From assembly GCF_041381155.1 (NCBI RefSeq), contig NC_091149.1, forward strand, positions 10,308,609-10,372,608: a DNA stretch of 64,000 bases, read 5' to 3'. The first letter of the stretch is position 1; every line of letters begins with the position of its first letter. The stretch is from Argopecten irradians. Lineage: Eukaryota; Mollusca; Bivalvia; Pectinida; Pectinidae. This document shows, one piece after another, positions 35,510-46,700 of the stretch. Made by a program: the position numbers and the translations under genes. Under the pieces are notes generated by a model. The model was given only the letters and a program-made list of their open reading frames with translations, had not been told where the DNA came from and did no database searches.

Positions 35510-37945
35510 CATAATGAATTATACACTTTTGCCTTCCACTACACTTGTTCAATAATGCATACTCATCTTTTCTTTGAAAGGAAAATAACGATGATCTTGA
35601 TTTTTAGTAGATACATGTATCCTGTACTGACTTACTGTAAACCATCTTTCTTTTAGGTGCAATGTAATTTCACAAATTCTACAAACCAATTAATTTCGGG
35701 AAATGTATCTCTGTGATTACGATTTACGTCAATTCTTGTTTATTGATGGGAATTTCAATTCAAATTTTCAATGAAAAATTTTTAATCTTCTTGAACTTCT
35801 TTTGAAATGGAAATCAAAAGATTTTATAGAAAATTGGTTTATAGTATTATCAAGGTATCAGCTGTCAACAGTAGGTGCTGATTGTTAATTATCGTTTTCT
35901 GATAAAAAATTTGTTTCGAATCATTCTGAAAAATATGATGTTATACTTGCAAAACTGTGATGTAACAATTTTACTTATTCACAAGGGCAGATAACTCTTT
36001 AATATTGAAATATTTAATAGATAAACAAAACATTGTGTAAGAAATTAAGAAGTTGCCCATTACTTTGTGTAACATAATATCTATCAGTCTGTGTATGAAT
36101 TCTTTGGCAAGATAAAACTATAGGAAATAAATAAGATATGTTGAAAAAATAATTAAAAGAAATAAAATAATTATCCATATACTTTGGATTAGTCTATAGC
36201 GGATAAAATAATAAAACTATTACACAATGCTTCTAATAAAACACTAAAGCACCAAATAAATAATACAATAACAAGAGATCAGTTGGGCCTGTATCATTCA
36301 CAGAATCAAAGTACTGAAAGTACTCAATCTACTTCTGGAAACTAGACGTGAAGATCTTCAAAGAAGACTTCTCTTCTTAGAAGAGTACAAATCAAGTCGA
36401 GCTCTAAAATTTATATTCCATATTCATATTCATTGCATATTACATAGTAATCTACCTTGTTTGAAGGTGTCAACAGTGACATCATTATTTTCTGAGTAAA
36501 ATACTCTGCTTACTTATGCACGCAAACACATGACGTCACAACTGCAATCTACCTGCAAGGGCAAATAACTCTATAATATGCAAAGATGAAATTGGCAGCA
36601 AATAGTTTGACTGACCCAATGTTGTCATATGTATTTTTTTTAAACATATAACTCACAATAATTAAAGTCAAAATCAAAATGCATCCATAGATTAACAAAG
36701 TATCACTAAAGGATTTTCTAAAATTGGTTCATTATCAACCAAACATTTATCAATTGTATTCTAAATTTTGTGTGTTTTTTTATTATTATTTATAATCTCA
36801 ACAAGAAAAGATTAAAAATATTGACAACAAACTCTGTTTCAAACTTTTTCATGAAAATAGAAAAATGAATTAAAAGATGGTCAGCAAAATGTATGTATGT
36901 TATAAGAATAACAAAAAGTGAAACAAAAAACTAAATACAACCTTTGAACTCATTGACCCCTGTAAATCTATAATTACCCCTTCAAGCCTTTGAATTAGAA
37001 GTTCTCAAATGCATCTTCAGGGGTGAGTGAGTTATAAATAACTTACAAATCTACATGAATATAGGTATAAGCATCAAGGTTCTAAACTTTTATTTTTAGA
37101 ACAAAATGTCAGTTGTGTTTTGCGTATTTAACAAAATATCTAAATCATTGCACAAATATATATCGCCAATATTGATAAATAATTATTTTACATATAAAAA
37201 ATGAAAATAAAAATTCTCTGGTATGAACTGTATGTTACTAATGAAGAGAAAAAAATCAAAGTACTGAAAGTACTGAAACATTGTGCAGAAGAACCTATAA
37301 GAAATGACCTATGTAAATATAAAATAATAACAATTTCTGGGACTTTCAAGATGACTTCTTTGTAAACAATGTAAACTGTTTCCACACAAAGTTCTGATTT
37401 CCAAATAAAAGTATCAAAACAATATTATCTCCCCTTGTATTTCGTACATGACTGATATTTTCATTGAAAGTGGTACCTACTTTCCCTAAAAATCAATGGA
37501 GTAAATGATTATTATATTTCTGTGGATACATTATCACATTAATTCCCGAAATTTCGTAATAGACTGCTCTAATCTCTGATTTAGAAGAGTCTAAATGTAT
37601 CTTAAGGGGTGAATCAATCAGTGAGTTCAATCAACAGAAAACTACATATAGAATCTTTAAACCAATTATGACAAAAATGTTGTTCAGTGGTATCATATCT
37701 AAATCATCTTTATATAGACTTTAATTATATAGAATGCCATAGGAGAAAGTTCTCACAAATATCCAATATCTCTCTAAAATATCGCAAATAACCAAATACA
37801 TAATTTCTGTACAACTGTACTAATATATATACATGTATAAAAGTTTTTTTTTTTAATTATATTTAAAACTAAACATTTCTGCTACATTATATCACATCCT
37901 GTAAGAAATACTCTGAGTAAATACAATCAATGGAATTATTTTAAT
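35510..37945. other. Intergenic, MITE scraps only
   Basis: AT-rich. A family B half-element lies at about 36515-36600 (ACATGACGTCACAACTGCAA to ATAATATGCAAAGATG). Short palindromic pieces of the 'CACCCCTgaa...ATTTAGAAGAG' type lie at 36975-37035 and 37570-37625. CAAAGTACTGAAAGTACT occurs at 36307 and 37257. No exon is supported. Confidence 0.45.
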
Positions 37946-37947
37946 TA

Positions 37948-38128
37948 CAGTAAAACCTGACTGACTGACCATCTCTATATAAAGACCACATACTTATAAA
38001 AAACACTTTCTTAGGGTCCCAAATGGTCATTTATAACACAATTAGACCCAAGTAAAAAGACCACTTGGCTATAGAGACCACTTTTACCATGTCATTTGGG
38101 TGGTCTTTATAGACAGGTTTCACTGTAT
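37948..38128. mobile_element. Short DNA transposon (MITE) with CAGTRAAACCTG ends
   Basis: The left end TACAGTAAAACCTGACTGAC and the right end TATAGACAGGTTTCACTGTA are inverted repeats flanked by TA, as expected for Tc1/mariner-type elements. It holds several copies of AGACCAC/GTGGTCTTTATA. About 180 bp, no coding capacity. Confidence 0.75.
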
Positions 38129-38129
38129 A

Positions 38130-39237
38130 CTGGTATACAAAATATCCAGAACAGCTCAAGACTCCATTCTATCATTTTTAATAAGAAATGAGGATATTTC
38201 AGTACGAAAATGAGGAACTAGTCAACGGAATGTGTAAAGCTATAAAATGAAAGTAAAAACGGGAATTTTTGAATGAGGATTTCATCCAGTTATACAACTT
38301 GTAATATACAATTTGTAATGATAAAAGTTTGTGAGTGTCAATTGGTGCATTTTGATAACACAGAGAATTTTTCTTTAATAAAGAATCATTCAGACAAACA
38401 AATTGTTTCAAAGCAATATCTGTACAATATAGTTATTGGTCATCTTAACACAGGTTTTAGGACCTTGCAGGCTCAAAAGAAACAGATGTACTTATAACAA
38501 TTTTCACATTAGAATTTCTATATTGATGGCCAATCATGAAAGTATAATGCCAAACAGATTAAGATCTCCTATGTAAATTTAATGTTTTGTTTTGATATGA
38601 AAGTCAATTTGGACAATACAAGGAAACAAATTGACCAGCGTTAAGGAACAACAACTTGTTTTAATTGCTCATAGAATATGAAAGTGATGAGTGTAGAATA
38701 AGTGTAAGCTACTATTTTTTAAAATTCTACAAATTAAAATACCCTAATATGTTCAATTTTACATTTTATACTCACTTAGAAATTAAAAGCCATTTAGGTT
38801 TAGGTGTTAACATAAAAATAAACACCTTAAACTGTCTACTGACAGTAACTAAATTTGTCAACCATAAAAAGAAAAATGTTTAATATTTCTTTACCTCTGA
38901 ACACACACATGTAAAAATTAACCTTATAAACATACCTTGAAATTAAGCTTTCAACATTATCAACTACTCAACGTATGTCTTTTAAAGATAATGCCACATA
39001 CATATGATGGCCACTAACATTAATTTTATACATTTCACAAGCTTTATCTAGAAGCCAACACTGAAGACCTCACTAATGCAAAATATCAAAAACGTTTAAT
39101 CCATGCAGCAAAGCTAACACTTCACACATTCATAAACATCTGTAAATTTAATCTTAATAACATTTGACCCACTTGACCTACTGGAGCAATCTGAAAGAAC
39201 AGGGAGGAGACATTCTGATATCAAAGTTAATGAGAGC
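38130..39237. other. Intergenic, no gene seen
   Basis: AT-rich. Frames at 38199-38497 and 38665-38883 are low-complexity and lack splice or domain support. Confidence 0.4.
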
Positions 39238-39690
39238 CATTCCGTTTTTTCCTATTACAGGGTTATCTGCCCTTGTGGGTAGACATCGATTGTGTTGTCA
39301 ACATTTTGTGGTTAATTTTTTTTTTACCTGAAAATGTGGTGTTACATTCACAATTTCATGTTATAACAATCAATACCTACATCAAAGGACAGATAACTCT
39401 TAATTTTACCTTTTTATCGAGTTAAATTAATAATATGAGAATTATTTGAAAGATATTTTGTAAATTCTGAATTTTTATGATGTTTTGAAATGAGTTCTTT
39501 ATGATCCGAAAGAACAAGGAGAGGAACTCTATATTAAAAAGAGCCATTCCATCTTTGCAGATTACCGGGTTATCTGCCCTTATGGTAGGCATCGACTGTG
39601 CCATCAACATTTTTTGGGGGTAAAATTTATGTTTTCGCCCTGAAAAATCTGATAACTGTGTAAAATGCAAAGACGGAATATTCACATTTT
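39238..39690. mobile_element. Two MITE family B relatives in series
   Basis: 39238-39420 begins CATTCCGTTTTTTCCTATTA, has GGGTTATCTGCCCTTGTGGG and ends GACAGATAACTCTTAATTTT. 39540-39690 begins CATTCCATCTTTGCAGATTA, has GGGTTATCTGCCCTTATGGT and ends GTAAAATGCAAAGACGGAATA. Both keep the terminal inverted repeat of family B but have lost the TGACGTCA centre. Confidence 0.65.
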
Positions 39691-39699
39691 TCCTAAAAT

Positions 39700-41680
39700 C
39701 CACAAATTCCAACCAGCAGCGAAATATTCAGAAACATGGTGGAAAGAATTCTATAAACTGGCGAACAGGGAAATTAAACCTTCGTGAGTTTACTCTGTAT
39801 AGTAAACAGTGAGTTATTGACCCTGCATTTAAAGCACAATAACGTATTTGCTCTCATTTTGAAGCAGATCAAGTGGATAAAACAGTTTATGAGTTTTATA
39901 CATCAAATTATCATATTTGATAGTCAATTACCACTGGACATTGTTAGTAGTCAACAACCAATGACTACGAGATAGAGTGTCAACTAAACAATAAATTTTC
40001 TTATAATTATTTAACTAATTCACCCCTGACGACTTATTTGAACACCTCTGATTCAAAGAATGGAAAAGGGGTGAAAATAAGTTCCTATCACAGCAAACAT
40101 CTAATAATAAATACGCTTTAGGTTTAAACTGTCAGTAATCGAGATCTGCTCTAAAATGAAAAAAAAAGTGACACAAAATTAAAACTACAAGAATGGAAAA
40201 AATAACTTCAAGCTTTTGGAAAATAATAACAATAAATGGAATAAGATGTGATCTAAGACACATTCGTTCAAAACTGCTTTATTAAAAAAAAATCTATATT
40301 TTTCATTAAATCCTTTGTATTAAGTACGAGTAATACAATAACCTATAATATATAATTCCATTTTAGGTTTGGTGCAATTTCATTTTTTTTTTTTTTGCTT
40401 CAAATAAATCAACAATGATGACTTTGTAATTAAATACGAATTCATGAGATAAGGTCAAGATTAAATCAGTGTCACTATGGCAACATGAATCGATGGCTTT
40501 TTCTGGAAACAAAATAAGTCATGCATTATAAGGTTTTACGATATATTTCATGTTAATCAATGCTAAATATTTGACCCCAATAATGTTTTATTTTCCATTA
40601 AGAATTCTTGCATAATAATTGTTACAAACATTTATTTCTCTTATATACTAATTTTCCTCTCTCTATTGTCCTGATAAATAAATATGGAATAAACAATGAT
40701 AATAAAACACATCTCAAGGAAAATTTACTGACCCAAATAATATTGACAACAACAACAACAACAACAAAATATATGTGCCGTGTAAATAAAATGGCAAGAT
40801 TACAACAAAAAATATGTAAAATATGTATATAGTATAGACCTCTAATAAGATGAACACAAGCCTGTCAAAAATAATGACACCAATTACACAGATTTCATAA
40901 AAGGGACCATTTTTGGATTGCTGGGTACGTTATATTTACGATATTGCCAATTAACAGAAAAGGGAATACCTCTTACTTTATTTCACCTCTGTAACAAGAG
41001 GAATAACTCTTGTTTGGCAAAAAAAACCAAATTGGAATAAGATATTTTACTGCGATCTCTAGACTGCCCACTAAAATCTTATCGGTAAGGAATTTTTCGA
41101 CTGAATTCTAGTTATTTACTAAATTATCTCCCCTTAGTTCGAAATGGACAAAATCATGAAGCTAGATTTTAATGATAATTTTATATTATACAGGCTAGTG
41201 GTGAATTGTACTCCAATCCTCCCTGGCAGGGGATCTAGAATGCAGTCTCATTTAGCGGTGTAATAATTTCTATGGAAGGGGGATAACTTTTTCTTCCAAT
41301 CAGTATATATAAATCAGAATTACCTCCCCTTTCCTGTGATATATATATCTCCATGGTTACTACGAAATTAGGAATGATGTTTGTTTCAATTCCCCAAGTA
41401 AAGGGAATGGTTTCAACCCCCATTCAGTACAAGGCTTCAGTTTCATGAACATTTGCAATTTAAGAAACTCTTTATCAGTAATTCTCCACAGAAAAGCAAC
41501 CTATCGTATTCGCCATAATTAGCATCCAGGGCACTTCAGAAATTGAGGTGTCCGGATTCACATGTAAAAAGACTCGAATGTTCATGTAATATGGGAAACA
41601 ATGCTGATGTCAGAGGCATTACATGTAAAACATTATTAAATCCATGGGATGAGGCATTTATACAACTTCAACTCTTCTCC
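39700..41680. other. Intergenic, no gene seen
   Basis: AT-rich. Holds a short (ACA)n run near 40748 and a scrap of the CACCCCTGA palindrome at 40020-40080. No convincing exon or larger repeat. Confidence 0.4.
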
Positions 41681-41682
41681 AG

Positions 41683-42653
41683 AACAAGAGGCCCAGGGGG
41701 CCTGTATCGCTCACCTTGTTTATAATGCCAAGTACTGTTCTGAATACAGGTTTATTGGTTTCTCTCTGAAGGAATTTAAATATTCACCTCTAATTTCCCT
41801 ATTGGGCCCCACTCATTCTGCTCAAGGGGGTCTGAGCCAAAATTTATATTAATTCTGTTCCCCTTCCCCCAAGGATGTTTGTGGCCAAATTTGGTTACAA
41901 TCCATGTAGAACTCTATGACAAGTAGTTATTTAAAGGATATACCTCTATTTCCCCTATTGGGCCCCACCCCTCCTGCCCCTGGAGGGTCAGAGCCAAAAT
42001 TGATACAAACTTTGTTCCAATTCCCCTAAGGATTTTTCTGGCCAAATTTGGTTACAATCCATGAAGAACTTTATGACTAGTAGCGATTTAAAGGACTTAC
42101 CTCTATTTCCCCTATTGGGCCCCGCCCCTCCTGCCACTGGAGGGTCAGAGCCAAAATTTATACAAAATTTGTTTGCCTTCCCCCAAGGATGTTTTTGACC
42201 AAATTTAGTTACAATCCATGTGGAACTCTATGACAAGTAGTGATTTAAAGGATTTACCACTATTTCCCCTATTGGGCCCCGCCCCTCCTGCTCCCTAGGG
42301 GTCAGTGCCAAAACTCATGCAAACTCTGTTCCCCTTCACCCAAGGATGTTTATGGCCAAATTTGGTTATAATCCATGTAGAACTCTATGACAAGTAGCGA
42401 TTTAAAGGACTTACCTCTATTTCCCTTATTGGGCCCCGCCCCTCCTGCCCCCTCGGGGTCAGAGCCAAAATTTATACAAAATCTGTTCCCCTTCCCCAAA
42501 GGATGTTTGTGGCCAAATTTTGTTACAATCCATGTAGAACTCTATGACTAGTAGCGATTAAAATGAAATGTTGACAGACTTCGACGGATGGACGACGGAC
42601 GACGGACGCCGCACCATGACATAAGCTCACCGGCCCTTCGGGCCCGGTAAAAA
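41683..42653 (+). mobile_element. Pearl-like (Helitron-type, non-autonomous) element 1
   Basis: Starts AACAAGAGGCCCAGGGGGCC TGTATCGCTCACC. It then has about five diverged ~157-bp core monomers (TTCCCCTATTGGGCCCCGCC, GGGTCAGAGCCAAAATTTAT, CAAGGATGTTTGTGGCCAAA, CAATCCATGTAGAACTCTAT), then a short GGACGACGGACG microsatellite, and ends GCTCACCGGCCCTTCGGGCC CGGTAAAAA. Pearl and DTC84-type bivalve elements are known to have this architecture. It is more diverged than the three copies at 58-62 kb, so older. It lies downstream of alpha-catulin. Confidence 0.85.
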
Positions 42654-43125
42654 GGGAGGGCACTTATAGGGGGAGGGGAGCTAATTAAGGTGATTACGGT
42701 AAGTATACTTAAGGAAACTTCCTTAACTTATGTATTATTTTCCTGCGAAGAATTTTAAGTTGAAAATTTTCTGGCATTAAATAATGTTGACTAAACTTGG
42801 CCCAGGGGGAGTAACTCCAGCTCAATTCTATCAGAAAGGAATAATTCCTGCCTTCAATCTCATACATACAAAACAGATATATATCTCCAGATTTAATGTT
42901 CTAGATATTTAGTCTTTGTCTATGTGGCCACCAGTCAAAAATATACATTCTTATGTCTCTTTATAATCACTGTGAATACTTACATGAAGACATAAATATT
43001 CATTATGTAAGAATGATCATTTTTGACTGGTAGCCACTGGAACTCTTCAATATATTGAGGAAATTCTTAAATCTTTCTCTGTACATAAGAAATATCTCTT
43101 GGGGTAGTAAACCCCAGTATGTATC

Positions 43126-43265
43126 ATCCGGGCAACCAGACAAGTAGAGTAGACTAGTCGCCCCCTGAATATATCACCTGGGCAACCAGACTAGTAGACT
43201 AGTCGACCCCTGAATATATCACCTGGGCAACCAGACTAGTAGACTAGTCGACCCCTGAATATATC
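43126..43265 (+). repeat. 45-bp tandem repeat, 3 copies, with ACTAGT palindrome
   Basis: ATCACCTGGGCAACCAGACT AGTAGACTAGTCGACCCCTG AATAT is present three times. The last two are identical and the first is slightly diverged. Each unit contains GACTAGTAGACTAGTC, a perfect palindrome. It lies in or near the 3' untranslated region of alpha-catulin. Confidence 0.85.
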
Positions 43266-43349
43266 CATCAAGCGCATCATAAAATGCATTCAAACATTAT
43301 CTGAAAGTAATCTCACTTGATCTTGACAGAACCAATTGACCTTGACAGA

Positions 43350-43355
43350 TTTATT
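43350..43355 (-). promoter_or_regulatory. Possible polyadenylation signal of alpha-catulin
   Basis: AATAAA on the minus strand about 255 bp after the alpha-catulin stop codon. I saw no nearer canonical signal, but the actual cleavage site is unknown. Confidence 0.4.
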
Positions 43356-43607
43356 CTAATCTTATATGACCTTGACCTGGAATGTCTCTCTATGGGGCTA
43401 CAGACCTAATACCTCACAGCCTTGATTGGTCCGTCTTAAACTGACTGTTTAGTTCACAGCCAAACTATTGACCCCTTAGTCTAAATATAGCCATGCTCTA
43501 ATCAGTCATAATCTGTTACATGTCAGCTGTCAGGGTTTGATGATTTGATGATATCAGCAGCAGTTGACCTTTTGACCCCAGACAACTCATCCTAGCCCTG
43601 CCCCCTG

Positions 43608-43790
43608 TCATGCACGGTCCAAACTGTTATTGCTGGAAAACTGCCGACTGGATGACGAACTCCGTTGCATTCCATCGGCAGAACTACTATACACTGACTC
43701 ATTGTCCGAACTGTTCGAGCGTGCATCAGCAGATGACTGGCTCCGCCATCTTCTGCTGCCACCTGGCGAGCGGCGATAGTCAATGTTATA
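43608..43790 (-). CDS. CTNNAL1: Alpha-catulin last coding exon: serine-rich tail
   Basis: Acceptor TTATAG then 60 codons and TGA. The peptide starts YNIDYRRSPGGSRRWRSQSS and is rich in Ser, Arg and Asn (about 22 serines in 60), ending NSLDRA. It is probably disordered and a possible phosphorylation target. It joins in frame to the preceding exon ending FICATK. The two overlapping frames in this region (43592-43807 minus, 43610-43801 plus) are shadows. Confidence 0.85.
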   Translation of the reverse strand, partial: YNIDYRRSPGGSRRWRSQSSADARSNSSDNESVYSSSADGMQRSSSSSRQFSSNNSLDRA

Positions 43791-46700
43791 CTATAATATA
43801 GAAGCAAATAATATATTAGTATTTAAATTCACCAAAAATCTTCAAGCAAGTGACGCCATGGCATCACTTGAAGGCAGTTCAGGAGAAAAACAAGCAAATT
43901 CGTGGAATTTCCATCCCCCGCTTTCAGGCAGAAAATGACCTATTTTATTAAATCAAAGGGCCATAACTCTGCTATTTAAGATCTGCCAAAATTGGCAATG
44001 GAACTTGGCTAAGCCCTTAAGGCATTTAACTTTGTTATCAAGTTTTAACAATTAGTTTTAACATTTGTTAGTTATTACACAGAAACTCCAGAAAATTACA
44101 TTTGTAGTAAATTAAAGGGTCATAACTCTGATAAATAACATCCACTGAAAGAGTTGATCGAACCTGGCCAGGCACTTAAGGCATTCAACCTTGTTACCAA
44201 GTTGAAGAAAATCAGTTTACATTTGTTACAGTTATTGCGCGGAAACGGAGTGTTACAGACAGACGGACAAACCCAAATTAATATCCCCCATTTCAGAGAA
44301 AGCGGGCTATAATAAAACAGACCAATCACAGGCCAGCAGAGATATCTTTGGATGTCCATCAAAAGAATCTATAGACGGTACACTGTGGTTGACAGTATTG
44401 CTTTGAAGTTAGATGTCAGTCTCCCTGTAATCTTCAAAGGAAGTTTCTGTCAAACTGTAATTGGTCAGTTTTTTTTCTCCTGAACTGCCTTAAATTTTAG
44501 TACGAGATAGTCCAGAAGAAGATATAATATAATGACAGTGATAGTAACCCCTGGAGTATTGATAATGAGTATTATGATAGCCCTTACCTTGGTAGCACAG
44601 ATAAAACTTGTAGTTACAACCTTGGCGATGGCGTTCATCAAGTTCTTTGTCTCTTGTATAGCACTGTCCACCTATGAAAAAAACCAATTTGTTCATTTAT
44701 CAATACATAGTAAATCATTATGTCATTTTGAGATCAATAGAATTTTTCTGGTACATGCATTTTTAAAACAGCAGAATTCTAGTATCCCATCCCATTTCTT
44801 GTCTTTAAAACAGCAGAATTCTAGTATCTCACCCCATTTCTTGTCTTTAAAGCAGCATAATTCCAGTACCCGACCCCATTTCTTGTCTTTAAAACAGCGT
44901 TATTCTAGTACCCCACCCCATTTCTTGTCTTTAAAACAGCAGAATTCTAGTATCCCACCCCATTTGTTGTACATTTTTAAAACAGCAGAATTCTAGTATC
45001 CCATCCCATTTCTTGTCTTTAAAACAGCAGAATTCCAGTATCCCACCCCATTTCTTGTCTTTAAAACAGCAGAATTATAGTATCCCACCCCATTTGTTGT
45101 ACATTTTTAAAATAGCAGAATTCCAGTATCTCACCCCATTTCTTGTCTTTAAAACTGCAGAATTCCAGTATCCCACCCCATTTCTTGTCTTTAAAACAGC
45201 AGAATTCTAGTATCCCACCCCATTTCTTGTCTAAAAACAGCAGAATTCTAGTCATATCAACAACCAGGTTTGCTGGGAGTAGATTATCCTAAGAAATACC
45301 ACAAACCAACAATCATTATCTAGCAACTGCCCCCACAAGGGATTCCAACTCACAACCAAAAGATGGAGGGCTTGTGTTAAAATGTTAATTCCGTCTTTGC
45401 ATATTACAGAGTTAGCTCCCTTGCAGGTAGGTATCAATTGTTACGTCATTATTATGTGAGTGCAATTCCCGTCGTTTTCTCAGAAAAGTATGACGTTACG
45501 CTCGCAAACACATGACGTCACAATCAATACCTACCCGCAAGTGCAGACAACACTGTAATATGCAAATTCGGAATCTATTGATGGGGGCACTCATTTGGTC
45601 TAATTAACACTTAAGTTTAATACTCAATACTTATATGTGTTCTCGCTATGGCATAAATTATAATATAATTTCCTACAACAGGTGTAATATACTAACTTAT
45701 TATTTAAGCATTGATGTCAATATTTTTTAACTTAATCGGGTATAAAAGAAATTTTGTGTGCAAATTGTGTTCATCCGTGTAGCAGATTGATTCTTACAAA
45801 ATTTAGCAAACAAAATTTATTTCATAACCTGACAAAGTTAAAAAATTGTGACATCAATGCTTATAATTATCTTTTCACAATACTTGATAACATAAGACAC
45901 TTTAAAAGTATATGATTCCATTGATTATCCAATGGATTATTTCATTCTTAATCAATATGCAATGCTGAGGTCACTATTGTGAGGTCATCATACTGGATTT
46001 TCATAGTAGAATGAAGAAAAATAATCTGTCAATCAGAAAGTGTGATTTAGTATGAAGCAAATAAATATTAATGATTACTTTATTAAATGTGGCAGATTTT
46101 CCATATGTTGGAGACTTAAGAGTGGCCTGGAGTTGCTGACAGTAGGAAGGGATTCGGTCCAGATGTGACAAAAGTTCTTCTCTATGGACACAGAGGGGTA
46201 CCTGTAATTTGAGATAAAAAAAAACCTGTCAAATAATCCCTAACATGTGACTATGACTCCTTAAATCATTCACCCCTGAACACACTTTTAGACTCTTCTA
46301 AATCAAAGACAAGGCCAGTCCATTATGCTGTTGGTTAGTATTTGAATCTACCAGGGTAGTATAACACCATATAGACCTCAACAAAGGTACATAATTGGTT
46401 AATATGAAAAAGATATAACACGACAATGAGGTAAATTGTACTGTTTCTATGCAAGTAAATTTAAGAAATTTTCATAAAGCATACATTTTTCCATTTATTA
46501 AATTGATTAAAAGCTTGTTGACTTTTCTTAATTAATTTGCTATCCGATGTCAAATTTTTACAAATAAACTAATGGTTAAACAGAAAACTTCTTCTTACCC
46601 GATCAGCAAACTCCCTCACAGTTTTATAAAGTTTGTTGCCTTCCTCTGCGAAATATTCCGCCTGCACGAAGAGGTCGTGTGTTGTTTTCAACGGTCCCTC

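Noticed and set aside
35130..35552. 140-codon minus-strand frame
   Set aside because: A degenerate repeat translation (SYFPFVSL type) of the GGGAAATAACTCTGA tract, with no domain.
44532..45255. 154-codon frame and partners on both strands
   Set aside because: They read the 42-bp intronic array. The only real coding sequence nearby is the alpha-catulin exon 44671-44588 on the minus strand.
46569..46633. Continuation of the alpha-catulin exon past 46599
   Set aside because: The open frame runs on into RRSFLFNH, but a good donor (CGG/GTAAGA) and the in-frame join to VPLCVHREELL of the next exon show the exon ends at 46599.
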